From CAIKMD01 sp035552195 (GTDB lineage Bacteria; Pseudomonadota; Alphaproteobacteria; ATCC43930; CGMCC-115725): a DNA stretch of 64,000 bases. The notes beneath the pieces are model-generated. The model saw nothing but the letters and a program-made list of their open reading frames with translations, ran no database searches and was not told where the DNA came from. The stretch lies in the NCBI GenBank assembly GCA_035552195.1, contig DASZLU010000042.1:1-64000 (forward strand). Reading direction: 5' to 3'. Positions 49,782-58,726 of the stretch are shown piece by piece (positions within the stretch are counted from its first letter, which is position 1; each line of letters begins with the position of its first letter). Position numbers and translations under genes: made by a program.

Positions 49782-50798
49782 ATGAGTTGTACGTCGATCT
49801 TCGCGCGAGTCGTCGCTCTCGCTTTGGGGCTTTTCGGCGCGGCGGCGCCGGGCTGGGCAACCGAGACCATCAGGCTCGGCACCGCCAAGCTTACCGCGAC
49901 CGGTCCGATCTATATCGCCCAAGCCAAGGGTTATTTCGCCGCTGAAGACCTCGACGTCGAACTTGCCGACATCGATGTTGCGCCGGCCATCGCCGTGGCG
50001 GTGACGTCGGGCTCGCTCGACATTGGCGACTCCGCTTTCAGCGCCGCGTTCTTCAGCCTCGCGGGACAGGGCGCGCTCAAGATCATCGGCGGCCAGGCGC
50101 GCGATGTCTCCGGCTTCAAGACCTTCGCCGCCATCGTCTCGAACAAAGCCTATGACGGCGGTCTCAAAACTTTCGCGGATTTACCCGGCCGCAATCTCGG
50201 CAACACGCTGGCCGGGTCGGCATTCCAATACATTTTCAGCTTGATCGCGACGAAACACGCAATCGATCCCAGGTCGCTGCGTTTCCTGCCGCCGCTGCAA
50301 TCCATGCCGAACGTCTACACCGCGGTGATGGGCAATCAGGCGGATGCGGCCATCGTGACCGGCTTCCTGGCTGCGCCGGGGATCGGGCGCGGCGAAGTCC
50401 ATCTCTTGGGCTGGACGGGCGCCGAGGTGAGCTACCAGGCGGGCGGGATCTACATCTCCGCCAAGACCGCGGAAACGCGGCGGCCGATGGTTGAGGCTTT
50501 TATGCGCGCCTACCGGAAGGGCGCGCAGGATTATCACGACGCGTTCACCGGTCCCGACGAAACGCGGCAGGACCAACCGAGTGCCGATGCGATCGCGGCG
50601 ATCATCTCGCATAACACGGGCCAGCCGATCGCCGATGTGAAGCGCACCGTCTCTTACGACGATGCGCAGGCGCGGCTCGACGTGAAAGACGTGCTGCGCC
50701 AAGTCGATTGGTACAAGTCCCAGGGCATGGTGAAGCCCGACATCGATGGCCAGCGCGCTATCGATATGAGCTATGTGAAACCGCTGCCGCCGCCGTAA
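49782..50798 (+). CDS. ABC-type periplasmic substrate-binding protein (SsuA/NMT1-like), copy 1
   Basis: 338 residues. Signal peptide (ARVVALALGLFGAAAPGWA) and the SsuA/NMT1 fold: IRLGTAKLTATGPIYIAQAK, YFAAEDLDVELAD, AVAVTSGSLDIGDSAFSAA. C-terminal strings YRKGAQDYHDAFTGPDE and DVLRQVDWYKSQGMVKP are shared with copy 2, so they are paralogues. It should capture a small anionic or aromatic ligand in the periplasm. No permease or ATPase gene is near. Convergent with copy 2, nine bases apart. Confidence 0.88.
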   Translation: MSCTSIFARVVALALGLFGAAAPGWATETIRLGTAKLTATGPIYIAQAKGYFAAEDLDVELADIDVAPAIAVAVTSGSLDIGDSAFSAAFFSLAGQGALKIIGGQARDVSGFKTFAAIVSNKAYDGGLKTFADLPGRNLGNTLAGSAFQYIFSLIATKHAIDPRSLRFLPPLQSMPNVYTAVMGNQADAAIVTGFLAAPGIGRGEVHLLGWTGAEVSYQAGGIYISAKTAETRRPMVEAFMRAYRKGAQDYHDAFTGPDETRQDQPSADAIAAIISHNTGQPIADVKRTVSYDDAQARLDVKDVLRQVDWYKSQGMVKPDIDGQRAIDMSYVKPLPPP

Positions 50799-50807
50799 CG
50801 GCAGCGC

Positions 50808-51842
50808 TCAGTTCTGGGGCAGGGGCACGACGTAGCGCTTGTCGATAATCTGATTGCCGTCGACCTCGGGCTTCAGCATGCCCTGCGATTTGTACCAGGC
50901 GATCTGGCGCAGCACGTCGGCCACATTCACGCGCAGCCCGGGATCGATATAGGCGATGCCGCCGCGCACTTGCTCGGGCGATTGCTCGACCCACTTGGCG
51001 ATCAAGGCGATGGTCGCCGCCGCGGTCGGCCCGTCTTTCGGCCGCTCGTCGGGGCCGGTGAAGGCGTCGTGGAAATCCTCCGCGCCGCGCCGGTAGGCGC
51101 GCAAGAAGCGCTGCAGCATGTCGCCGCGCTCGTTCGCGGTCTTGGTCGCGGCGAAGATCGCGCGGTCCTGGAAGGCCATCTCGTCGCCGACCCAGCTCAG
51201 CACTTTGATGTCGCCTTTCTCGATCAATGGGACATAGCCGGTCGCCAGGACGGTGACGGTGCCGTCGACCTGGCCGCCCATCATCGCCGAGATCACATTG
51301 GCGTTCGATTGCAGCGCGACGAGGTGGATGTGGGAAAGATCGGTGCCGTATTTCTCGGCGGTGGCGCCGAGCACGTAATGGCCGGGCGTGCCGAACTGGC
51401 CGAGGCCGAAGGTGCGGCCGGCGAGGTCGTGGAGCGAATTCAGACCTGCATCGTAAGCGCGTTTCGAAACGAAAAAGCCGATGGTGTGGAAGCCGGGACT
51501 CTCGTGACCCGTTGCACCGATGATCCGCAACGCACCCTGACCGGCGAGATTGTAGAGCCCGGCGCTGAGACCGGTGGTGCCGATATCGATATCGCCGGAA
51601 ACGACAGCGACCGCCGTCGGCTGTGCCGAATCGAAGAAAACGAGCTGCGCGTCGAGTCCCTCGGCGACGAAATAGCCCTTATCGATCGCGATAAAGGCCG
51701 GACCGCCGCTCGCGGTCTTCGCGCCGCCGATTTTGATGCTCTCAGAATGTGCAAAGGAACTCACGAAGGCGAGTCCCAGCAATGTAAGGAAAATCCGGCA
51801 CTGCAAATGTCGAAGTCTAAAAGGTGCTGAGTGACCAATCAT
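50808..51842 (-). CDS. ABC-type periplasmic substrate-binding protein (SsuA/NMT1-like), copy 2
   Basis: 344 residues. Signal peptide (CRIFLTLLGLAFVSSFAHS), then SIKIGGAKTASGGPAFIAID and LVFFDSAQPTAVAVVSGDID. The C-terminus has YRRGAEDFHDAFTGPDE and DVLRQIAWYKSQGMLKP, as in copy 1, while the N-terminal DSAQP stretch and YNLAGQGAL are closer to copy 3 at the right edge. Start ATG 51842 has no strong ribosome binding site. It follows the CocE-like hydrolase by 26 bases and the MFS carrier before that, so it is probably the third gene of that unit, an odd partner for an ABC binding protein. Confidence 0.87.
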   Translation of the reverse strand: MIGHSAPFRLRHLQCRIFLTLLGLAFVSSFAHSESIKIGGAKTASGGPAFIAIDKGYFVAEGLDAQLVFFDSAQPTAVAVVSGDIDIGTTGLSAGLYNLAGQGALRIIGATGHESPGFHTIGFFVSKRAYDAGLNSLHDLAGRTFGLGQFGTPGHYVLGATAEKYGTDLSHIHLVALQSNANVISAMMGGQVDGTVTVLATGYVPLIEKGDIKVLSWVGDEMAFQDRAIFAATKTANERGDMLQRFLRAYRRGAEDFHDAFTGPDERPKDGPTAAATIALIAKWVEQSPEQVRGGIAYIDPGLRVNVADVLRQIAWYKSQGMLKPEVDGNQIIDKRYVVPLPQN

Positions 51843-51868
51843 CTGATAACCGACTCTTGAATACTCTT

Positions 51869-53458
51869 TTAGCTTTTCGGCATCACCGGCAGCACGAGAT
51901 GTGATGGGTGTTGTGCATTGTGATAGATCGTGTCCGTCCCCATCTTGTCCGGGCGATAGATGTGGAAGAACAGCGCGTCGGTGACCGGCGAATCGCCATT
52001 CACCACTTCGATACGGATGCGATTGCCTTGGCGGAAGCGATAGGCGATCGGCTGAAGCGGGACCTCGAGTCTGTAGATTTTGCCCGGCGTCAGAGGCGCC
52101 GCGGCGGTGTGTTCTTCATTATGCGAGCCGCGCAGCCACCCTTTGGTGACGATGAAGGATTGAGGCTGAAGCCCCTGAGCGCGCGCTTTTGGATCTTGCG
52201 CAAATTGCTCCGAGAGCTTGATGCAGAAATCGAGCTCGGGCCGAGTCGAGGAGGCGTAGAGCACCAGTTTCGCATCGCCCGCAATCTCGACATCTTGCGG
52301 CAGCGGTTGGGTCGTGAAGGTAAGGACGCCGCGCACCGGATCGGGACCTTGTGGCCCGAGTGCGACCACACCCAGCGCCCAGCTTGGATGCGGGTAGGTG
52401 TAGCTGGAGGCGCCGCCACTCGCGGGTGTCTCTGAGGCGAGACCGCCGTCATTGATCGAGCTCACGCTCTCGGTCGGACCTTTGCCCAAGAAGAATTGCG
52501 TTGCCGTCGCGCCAGGCGGCGGCCAGGCCTCGCAGCTCTTCACCTCGCCCGTGTTGCGCACCGTGTATTGGATATCGGGCCGCGAATCGTAGCTCGACGG
52601 TTTGTCCTTCAGATAACGGTCATAGAAAGGCAGCAGCAGCTTCTCGTGGAATTCGACCTTGGAGAAATCCATCTGCGCGGTGAACGGCGTCGGCGTGCCT
52701 GAGATAAAGAGCTTCTTCGGCCCGGAGGCATTCTGATAGCCGAGGATATTGCCGGCGCAGTGCAGATCCATCTTCGCCCAAAGCCCGATCGAGAACAGCG
52801 GCACCTTGATCTTGTCGAGATTCTCGGCGGCGCAGCGTTCCTTCCACCAATCGTCGTAGAAGGGGTGCTGCGTCACATCGAAGAAGATGTCATGCGGCAG
52901 CGCGCGCGGATGATCGCCGTTGGTAGGATAAAGGTTCGGGCCGCGAACGCTGGAGTTGAACCAATAGGAGAGGAAGTTACCTTCGATCCCGCCGGGATAG
53001 CCCATGAACGCATACGGGTTGTTGAGGCCGTCATAGGCGCCGAGACAGGCGAGATGCGGCGGCGCCTGGATCCCCATGAACCACTGCGACATGCAATAGT
53101 AGCTCTCGCCGATGCCGCCGACCTTGCCGCTGCACCAGGGTTGCGTGCCGATCCACTCGATCACGTCGTAGAGGTCGGTCTGCTCTTTCTTGTCGAGGAA
53201 GCGGTAGTCGCCCTCGGAGAAGCCGGTGCCGCGCACATCGGCATGCACATAAGCATAGCCTTGCGCGACATACCATTCGATGGGCCCGGTCTCGCGCCAG
53301 AGAAACACCGGCGTCGCGGGCATGTCGTTGTTGTCGTAGCGATAGGGGCTGACCGCGAAGAGAGCGGGGAATTTGCCGCTGCCCTCGGGGCGATAGATGC
53401 GGACGGCAATTTTGACACCGTCGCGGACGGTGATTTGAACGTCTTTTTCTTGAATCAC
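51869..53458 (-). CDS. CocE/NonD-type alpha/beta hydrolase
   Basis: 529 residues of the X-Pro dipeptidyl-peptidase/CocE family. N-terminal alpha/beta-hydrolase core: GVKIAVRIYRPEGSGKFPAL, then YVHADVRGTGFSEGDY, and the nucleophile elbow GGIGESYYCMSQW with Ser in GESYY. The C-terminal jelly-roll (PLPQDVEIAGDAKLVLYAS, then GNRIRIEVVNGDSP) is that of PepX_C. It should cleave esters or amides of small acids, acting in the cytoplasm as no signal peptide is seen. Fifteen bases downstream of the AAHS-type carrier, so a product of import is its likely substrate. Confidence 0.88.
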   Translation of the reverse strand: MIQEKDVQITVRDGVKIAVRIYRPEGSGKFPALFAVSPYRYDNNDMPATPVFLWRETGPIEWYVAQGYAYVHADVRGTGFSEGDYRFLDKKEQTDLYDVIEWIGTQPWCSGKVGGIGESYYCMSQWFMGIQAPPHLACLGAYDGLNNPYAFMGYPGGIEGNFLSYWFNSSVRGPNLYPTNGDHPRALPHDIFFDVTQHPFYDDWWKERCAAENLDKIKVPLFSIGLWAKMDLHCAGNILGYQNASGPKKLFISGTPTPFTAQMDFSKVEFHEKLLLPFYDRYLKDKPSSYDSRPDIQYTVRNTGEVKSCEAWPPPGATATQFFLGKGPTESVSSINDGGLASETPASGGASSYTYPHPSWALGVVALGPQGPDPVRGVLTFTTQPLPQDVEIAGDAKLVLYASSTRPELDFCIKLSEQFAQDPKARAQGLQPQSFIVTKGWLRGSHNEEHTAAAPLTPGKIYRLEVPLQPIAYRFRQGNRIRIEVVNGDSPVTDALFFHIYRPDKMGTDTIYHNAQHPSHLVLPVMPKS

Positions 53459-53473
53459 CGTCCGCTCCTGTTA

Positions 53474-54841
53474 CTACTCGGCTGCTGCGACCTGCCCTTG
53501 ACCGGCGACGGGCGTCCGCAACCGCGCCTCGTTGAGGCGGTGCACGATGAAGGCGATCACCGCGCCGACGGCGAAGGGCAGCGCCGCCCACATATAGAGC
53601 GATGAGATTGGCATGCCGACGAAGGCCGCACCGAGTAGCGGTCCAACGATCGAGCCGACGCGGCCGATGCCAAGCTGCCAGCCGGAGCCGTTGGAGCGCA
53701 GCGAGGTCGGATAGATCAGCGCGCCGACGACATTGATGCCGGTCTGAATGCCGAGAACCAGGAAGCCCGACAGGAAGGCGGCGATGATCAAGGCAGTTTG
53801 CGAACTCGTCCCAAACCACCCGACCGAACCGACGACCGGCACCGAGAGGGCGAAGAGGATGGCGATCGCCAAGAACCGTTGCCGATCGAGCCAACGGCAC
53901 AGCAAGAGCGCGCCGAATGTGCCGCCGAGTTGCAATGCCGTGCCAGCATAGGCTCCGACGGCCGGCGATTGGTGGGCCGCGGTCACGAGCAGGGTCGGGG
54001 TCCAGCTCAGCAGGAAGAAGAAGCCCATCAGGTTGAGGATGAAGAGCAGCCACACCAGAGGCGTGATCAGCGCGAGGCCTTCGTTGAACAGGAGCTTTGG
54101 GTTGAAGCCAGTGTAGTTCTTCTCGTCCTCGATGACGAATTTCGCATTCGGCGGAACGACGAAATCCGGCCGAATCTGATGCACTAGTTTTACCATGTCG
54201 GCACGGTGCTTCTCATGCAGCGCCATGTATTTGATCGATTCCGGCAGGCCCAAAAAGCCGAGGAGGCCGATAAGGACCGGCACGATACCGCCGACGATGA
54301 ATAGGATTTGCCAGCCATAGGTCGGCACGAGCGTTGCTGTCATGAATCCCGGGATCGCGCCGCCGACCGGTACCAGACCGACGGCGACGATCGCGATTGT
54401 CGCGCGCAACCGGCGGGGCGCCGATTCCGCGTTGATGGCGATCGCATTGGGAATGACGCCGCCGATACCAAGTCCGGCGATCAGCCGCAGCCAAAACATC
54501 TCGGTCGTGTTGGTCGACCAGGCCGCGATGAAGGTGAAGACGCCGAAGACGATGTTTGCCCAAATCAGCGCCGCCTTGCGGCCGTAGCGATCGCCGACGA
54601 AGCCGAAAATCACCGATCCGAACAGGATGCCGAAGAGGCTGGCGCTAAAGATGGGGCCGAGCTCGCTCGGCGGGAAATGCCATTCCCGAATGAGCGAGGG
54701 AGCGGCGAAGGAGATGGCGCCGATATCGTAGCCGTCGATCAGGCTGATGAAGACAGTCCAGATGATGAGCTTGATATGAAAAGCGCCGATGCCGCGCTCG
54801 TCGAGCATCTGCGAAACTGGAACGGTTTGGGCGTCGGCCAT
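53474..54841 (-). CDS. MFS aromatic-acid:H+ symporter (AAHS-type)
   Basis: 455 residues with 12 predicted membrane helices. The first helix ends ISLIDGYDIGAISFAAPSL, with the DG(F/Y)D signature of aromatic acid:H+ symporters; GFVGDRYGRKAALIW is the MFS loop 2-3 motif, and RLIAGLGIGGVIPNAIAI that of helix 4. PcaK, BenK and GenK belong here, carrying hydroxybenzoates or gentisate. GGGGAGAAAC precedes the ATG. First gene of the unit with the CocE-like hydrolase and binding protein 2. Confidence 0.9.
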   Translation of the reverse strand: MADAQTVPVSQMLDERGIGAFHIKLIIWTVFISLIDGYDIGAISFAAPSLIREWHFPPSELGPIFSASLFGILFGSVIFGFVGDRYGRKAALIWANIVFGVFTFIAAWSTNTTEMFWLRLIAGLGIGGVIPNAIAINAESAPRRLRATIAIVAVGLVPVGGAIPGFMTATLVPTYGWQILFIVGGIVPVLIGLLGFLGLPESIKYMALHEKHRADMVKLVHQIRPDFVVPPNAKFVIEDEKNYTGFNPKLLFNEGLALITPLVWLLFILNLMGFFFLLSWTPTLLVTAAHQSPAVGAYAGTALQLGGTFGALLLCRWLDRQRFLAIAILFALSVPVVGSVGWFGTSSQTALIIAAFLSGFLVLGIQTGINVVGALIYPTSLRSNGSGWQLGIGRVGSIVGPLLGAAFVGMPISSLYMWAALPFAVGAVIAFIVHRLNEARLRTPVAGQGQVAAAE

Positions 54842-55180
54842 GTTTCTCCCCGTGCGTTTTTCAGGGATCGGGCGTTGATCCCCATTTGCTTAGGCCGCCG
54901 ATCCTAAGCGACATGCGCCCTGATGAGAAGCCAGGCGGCGAAGCCTCGACAGGGAATTGGGTTCGTTTCGCAATTTTTATTTTCTCGCCGGCACCTCAAT
55001 GTCTTACGCATTTAGCGTACACGCGGACGCGTGCGCGAATCAAGCACTTTTTGTCTCTTCGTCCACCTTCCCGCGACGGCCGGCCGGGACCCATCGTGTC
55101 GCTGGGCGAGCTACTCCGGCTCTTCCGCTCGCCAGCTTTCGGCAGTCAGTGCATCGAACGCCGCCTGATAAGCCTGGGCA
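54842..55180. other. 339-bp intergenic region, nothing recognised
   Basis: Between the two MFS genes, both leftward. Short ORFs on either strand lack coding character or ribosome binding sites. The stretch 54965-55050 is a little AT-richer and could hold the promoter of the AAHS-type gene. No repeat or hairpin with a T-run was seen. Confidence 0.4.
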
Positions 55181-56440
55181 TCAGACGGTCGCTTCCCCGG
55201 GCTCGCCGGCCGGTAGCGCGGCTTCGCGCCGGGCCGGATAGGTATAGGCGCCGAGTGTGAGGAAGAGCAGGCAAGCGACCACCAGCGCGCCGGCGAAGAT
55301 CAGGAACGCTGGCGTGTAGCTGTGGAGGTGATCGAAGGCGAGGCTGCCGCCGAGCGCGCCAACCGTATTGCCAAGGTTGAAGCAAGCGAAACTGACGCCG
55401 TAAATCTTGCCATAGGCCTTAAGGCCAAAATAGCGGCTGAGGAAGAACGCCATCAGATCGACCTCGGCGCCGATGCCGAGGCCGCAGAGCGTCGTTGCGA
55501 TCATCGCGAAAGTGAGGCCGCCGGCACCGCTCGCGAGCATCAGAATGCCGACGATCGGAACGGCGAAGCAGAAGGCGGCGATGGCAGGGCCGTTGAAGCG
55601 ATCCAGCGCCCAGCCGGCGATCACGCGTCCGAAGACCAACGCGATTCCCGCGAAGGCGAGCGACGAGGCGGCGGCCTGAATCGGCACACCGCGATCGCCA
55701 AGCAGCGCGACGACGTGTGCCAGCGTGCCGTTGATCGCGACGCCGCCGAGGAAGAAGCTGATCGTCAGCGCCCACCAGCGCCAATGTTTGAAAGCTTGGC
55801 GCGCCGTCATGCCGGGAAGCTGATCGGCAAGCGCGCGCTGCTTTTGCTGCGCACGGATCGCGTCGAAAGCTGGCGGTTCGCGGATGAAGAGCGCCACCGG
55901 CAGCCAGGAGAAGACGACCACCGCCGCGGCGATGCCGAGATAGGCCGAGCGCCAGCCGTAATGCGCGACGAGATATGCAGCGAATTGCGGCACGACGGCG
56001 GTACCGACGCCAATTCCGGCCAGCGCGATGCCGAGGGCCAGGCCGCGCATCCGGTCGAACCAGCGTGCGATCACGATGCTGAAAGCGAGCGGCGAGGCGG
56101 GGCCGCTGAAGAGATTGCCGCAAACGAAGAGCAGATAGATTACTGCGGCATTGGCGGTGAGCAGCGAATTCGCCGAGACGCCGAGCGCGAAGAGCAGCAC
56201 CGACGGCACCATGATCATGCGCGCGCCGTAGCGATCGATCAGCCAGCCTGTCGCGGGCTGCGCGATCAACCCGACCATTGTCGAGACGAGAGACGCTGAA
56301 GAGAAAATCGAGCGATCGACGCCCAAGGCTTGGGTCGCGGGCCGCAATAGCACCGCATAAGAGAAAACGAGGATCGGGCCCGGGCCGACGATATTCCCGA
56401 AAAAGGATGCGCCGAGCACCCACCACCGATTTTTGAACAT
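55181..56440 (-). CDS. MFS transporter, OFA/monocarboxylate-like
   Basis: 419 residues, 12 membrane helices. The opening RWWVLGASFFGNIVGPGPIL, GWLIDRYGARMIMVPSVL (loop 2-3 motif) and FDRMRGLALGIALAGIGVG are typical of the OFA (oxalate/formate antiporter) and related anion:cation families. A long cytoplasmic loop between helices 6 and 7 (about 185-215) is charged. Probably imports an organic anion. Single gene, divergent from the amidohydrolase at 56596 over 155 bases; that gap contains ACGGA-GCGT-TCCGT at 56471-56484. Confidence 0.86.
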   Translation of the reverse strand: MFKNRWWVLGASFFGNIVGPGPILVFSYAVLLRPATQALGVDRSIFSSASLVSTMVGLIAQPATGWLIDRYGARMIMVPSVLLFALGVSANSLLTANAAVIYLLFVCGNLFSGPASPLAFSIVIARWFDRMRGLALGIALAGIGVGTAVVPQFAAYLVAHYGWRSAYLGIAAAVVVFSWLPVALFIREPPAFDAIRAQQKQRALADQLPGMTARQAFKHWRWWALTISFFLGGVAINGTLAHVVALLGDRGVPIQAAASSLAFAGIALVFGRVIAGWALDRFNGPAIAAFCFAVPIVGILMLASGAGGLTFAMIATTLCGLGIGAEVDLMAFFLSRYFGLKAYGKIYGVSFACFNLGNTVGALGGSLAFDHLHSYTPAFLIFAGALVVACLLFLTLGAYTYPARREAALPAGEPGEATV

Positions 56441-56595
56441 CGCGTCCCCCCGTCGCCGCGCGCTCTCTTGACGGAGCGTTCCGTATCGTTAGCTTCGCCG
56501 ATCCGTTGTGCTTTTGCAACCGCGGCAGGGTTCTGGCGCGGCTTCCAGGCGCTGGCTAATCTTGTGTCAACGGAGAGCTTGGGAGGATCGGAATC

Positions 56596-57612
56596 ATGAC
56601 GCGCATCATCGACATTCACACGCATTGCTCGATCCCGGATCGCTCGGATCCGCTGGGCGTCGCGCAATTCATGCGCGGCACGCCGGTCGGCAAGAACAGC
56701 TTCAGCGATTTCCGCGGCCTGCCGGCGATTTCCTATCACGAGCTGACCGATTTCGATCTGCAGCAAGAGGTCAGCCACAAGGCGGGGATCTCCTACCGGT
56801 TGATGAGCAATCCGTTCGGCGCCGAGGTGCTGGTCGCTCTGTCGAAGAAGTCGCCGGGCGACGTGATCAAGCACAATAACGACATGATCGCCGCTGTCGT
56901 GGAGCAGAGCAAAGGCACGACCGCCGGTCTCGGCGTCGCCAATCCGCTCGATGGTAGCCTGATCAAGGATTACGAGCGCAACGTGAAGCAGGCCGGTTTC
57001 AAGGGTTTGCTGATCAATTCGAGCTGGCAGGGTAAATTCATCGACACCGAAGAGGCTTTTCCGTTCTGGGAATGGGCTGAGGACCAGCAGGTGCCGCTGT
57101 TCCTCCATCCCGTGCGCGTGCCGATCGGAGCCGAGCGGCAGATGGATCAATACAAGCTCGACGAACTCGTCGGCCGCCCGTTCGATACCGCGATGTGCCT
57201 CGCGCGCATGATCCTCTCGGGTCTCTTCGATCGTTATCCGCGCCTGAAAATCGTCGTCGCGCATATGGGCGGCGGTCTGCTGCCGGTGATGGGCCGCCTC
57301 AATTTCGGCTATCGCCTCGGCGACGAAGGCATGCCCGAGCGCGCGAAGATCAAGTGCGAGAAGCTGCCGAGCGAGTATCTCCGCGGCAATCTGCGCGTCG
57401 ATATCATGGGGCTGTGGGGCCCGCATGTGCGCGAAGCGCTCGAGGTCTTCGGCGCCGATCGCGTCTTCTTCGGCACCGATTACGGCCCGGTGCCAATCGA
57501 TCCGAGCGAGCACATCGCGCTCGTCGAAGAACTCGACATCTCCGCCGAAGACAAAGAGAAGATTTACTGGAAGAACGCCAACGAGTTCTTCAATTTGGGG
57601 TTCAGTGCTTAA
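56596..57612 (+). CDS. Amidohydrolase_2 family hydrolase/decarboxylase
   Basis: 338 residues. Metal site motif IIDIHTHCS (His8, His10), a barrel His in PLFLHPVRVP, KIVVAHMGGGLL carrying another His, and RVFFGTDYGPV with the catalytic-type Asp near 295. This set fits the ACMSD / gamma-resorcylate decarboxylase group, which removes carboxyl groups or opens lactones and amides in aromatic pathways. GGGAGG precedes the ATG. It is convergent with the bicupin, sharing the bases TTAA (57609-57612) for both stop codons. Confidence 0.88.
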   Translation: MTRIIDIHTHCSIPDRSDPLGVAQFMRGTPVGKNSFSDFRGLPAISYHELTDFDLQQEVSHKAGISYRLMSNPFGAEVLVALSKKSPGDVIKHNNDMIAAVVEQSKGTTAGLGVANPLDGSLIKDYERNVKQAGFKGLLINSSWQGKFIDTEEAFPFWEWAEDQQVPLFLHPVRVPIGAERQMDQYKLDELVGRPFDTAMCLARMILSGLFDRYPRLKIVVAHMGGGLLPVMGRLNFGYRLGDEGMPERAKIKCEKLPSEYLRGNLRVDIMGLWGPHVREALEVFGADRVFFGTDYGPVPIDPSEHIALVEELDISAEDKEKIYWKNANEFFNLGFSA

Positions 57613-58661
57613 GCATTTCCCCGGCGCTCGCGCCAGAAACCCAGCTTCTGCTGCGCGACGCGGTCGGAGTAGCTGAAGAGCACGGCGTCCTCGTCGGCTT
57701 CGAGCGAGTAGGGCACCCAGCACGGCACGGCGAAGATGTCGCGCGGCTTCCAGGCGATCGTCCGGCGCGCTTCGCCTTCGCCGACGATGAGCCGGCCGCT
57801 TCCTTCGACCGGCGAGAACACGGTGTTTTCCGTCGTCTGATAAGCCTCGGTGCGGAATCCTTTCGGCAGCAATTGCAGGAACGCGCTGATCGTCGGCATC
57901 GCGCTGCCGCCGGTCGTCGGATCGATATAGGTCAGCTTCAGTCCGGCGAACGGATCCCATTCGTTGTTCTTGCGCAATTGCTCGAGCGCCTCGCGCGAGC
58001 GGTCGTAGGGATAGGCGAAGATCGGCGATTCCGGCTTGTTCCAGCTTTCGTTGACCGGCCGCATATTGGCGCCGTAGCGGGCGAGGCTGTCGCCCGAGGG
58101 GCGCTTCAGCGGCGCGCGATCTTCGGGGTAATTGTCGAAGAACATCGCGCCGAACGTGCCAAGCATCGGAATGTCGAGCCCGTCCATCCAAAAATAGGGC
58201 CCGTCGCCGTCATGACCGTGATCGTGCCAGGTGTCGCTGGGCGTGATCACGAAGTCGCCCGGATTCATGTACGACTTCTCGCCCGACACCGCGGTCCAGC
58301 CGCCGCCTTTGCCTTCGATGACGAAGCGCAGCGCCGAAGGTGAATGCTTATGCGCCGGCGCGCATTCGCCGGGCAGCAGCATCTGCAACCCGGCGTACAG
58401 CGATTCCAGAATGCGATGCGAGCCGCCAAGGCCCGGATTCTCCAAGGTCAGCACCCGGCGATTGGCTTCATGCGCCGTGATGAGCGGACCGGCCTCGAAC
58501 AGCGTTGGCCGCAGCACATTGTCGAAATCCCAAAGATGCGGAACGGATTTGACCGAATCCTTCGGCAGCGGCGGCACGAGCCGCGTCGTCCACAGCGCGG
58601 ACACATCGCGCTTGGCGATCTTCTCGTAATAGGCGGCGCGTTCGGCCTGATTGTCGGCCAT
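57609..58661 (-). CDS. Bicupin ring-cleavage dioxygenase, gentisate/salicylate 1,2-dioxygenase-like
   Basis: 350 residues, the size of gentisate 1,2-dioxygenases. The N-terminal cupin carries the iron ligands: His104 and His106 in PAHKHSPSALRFV and His146 in PSDTWHDHGH, with the GWTAVSG strand between. The C-terminal cupin keeps the fold (ENTVFSPVEGSGRLIVG, then IAWKPRDIFAVP) but lacks ligands, as usual. It should open a hydroxylated aromatic ring next to a carboxylate. Start 58661 has GGGAGTT ahead; the eleven codons upstream lie in the operator zone. Divergent from the flavin reductase-like gene. Confidence 0.88.
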   Translation of the reverse strand: MADNQAERAAYYEKIAKRDVSALWTTRLVPPLPKDSVKSVPHLWDFDNVLRPTLFEAGPLITAHEANRRVLTLENPGLGGSHRILESLYAGLQMLLPGECAPAHKHSPSALRFVIEGKGGGWTAVSGEKSYMNPGDFVITPSDTWHDHGHDGDGPYFWMDGLDIPMLGTFGAMFFDNYPEDRAPLKRPSGDSLARYGANMRPVNESWNKPESPIFAYPYDRSREALEQLRKNNEWDPFAGLKLTYIDPTTGGSAMPTISAFLQLLPKGFRTEAYQTTENTVFSPVEGSGRLIVGEGEARRTIAWKPRDIFAVPCWVPYSLEADEDAVLFSYSDRVAQQKLGFWRERRGNA

Positions 58662-58681
58662 GACTGAACTCCCGTACCGAT

Positions 58682-58714
58682 TTTTCGCATCCATTATAAT
58701 ATGGGTTGCGAAAA
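58682..58714. promoter_or_regulatory. 33-bp imperfect palindrome over a TATAAT box between divergent catabolic genes
   Basis: TTTTCGCA-t-CC (58682-58692) mirrors GG-t-TGCGAAAA (58704-58714, one mismatch at the t) about a centre at 58698, inside which lies TATAAT (58695-58700), readable as a -10 on either strand. The 20-bp arm-to-arm spacing suits an IclR- or MarR-type dimer site. No regulator gene is adjacent. Confidence 0.6.
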
Positions 58715-58726
58715 GGGGAGGGTGCG

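Noticed and set aside
56266..58191. 641-codon - strand frame across the amidohydrolase at 56596
   Set aside because: Antisense shadow bridging the bicupin and the MFS gene in a wrong frame.
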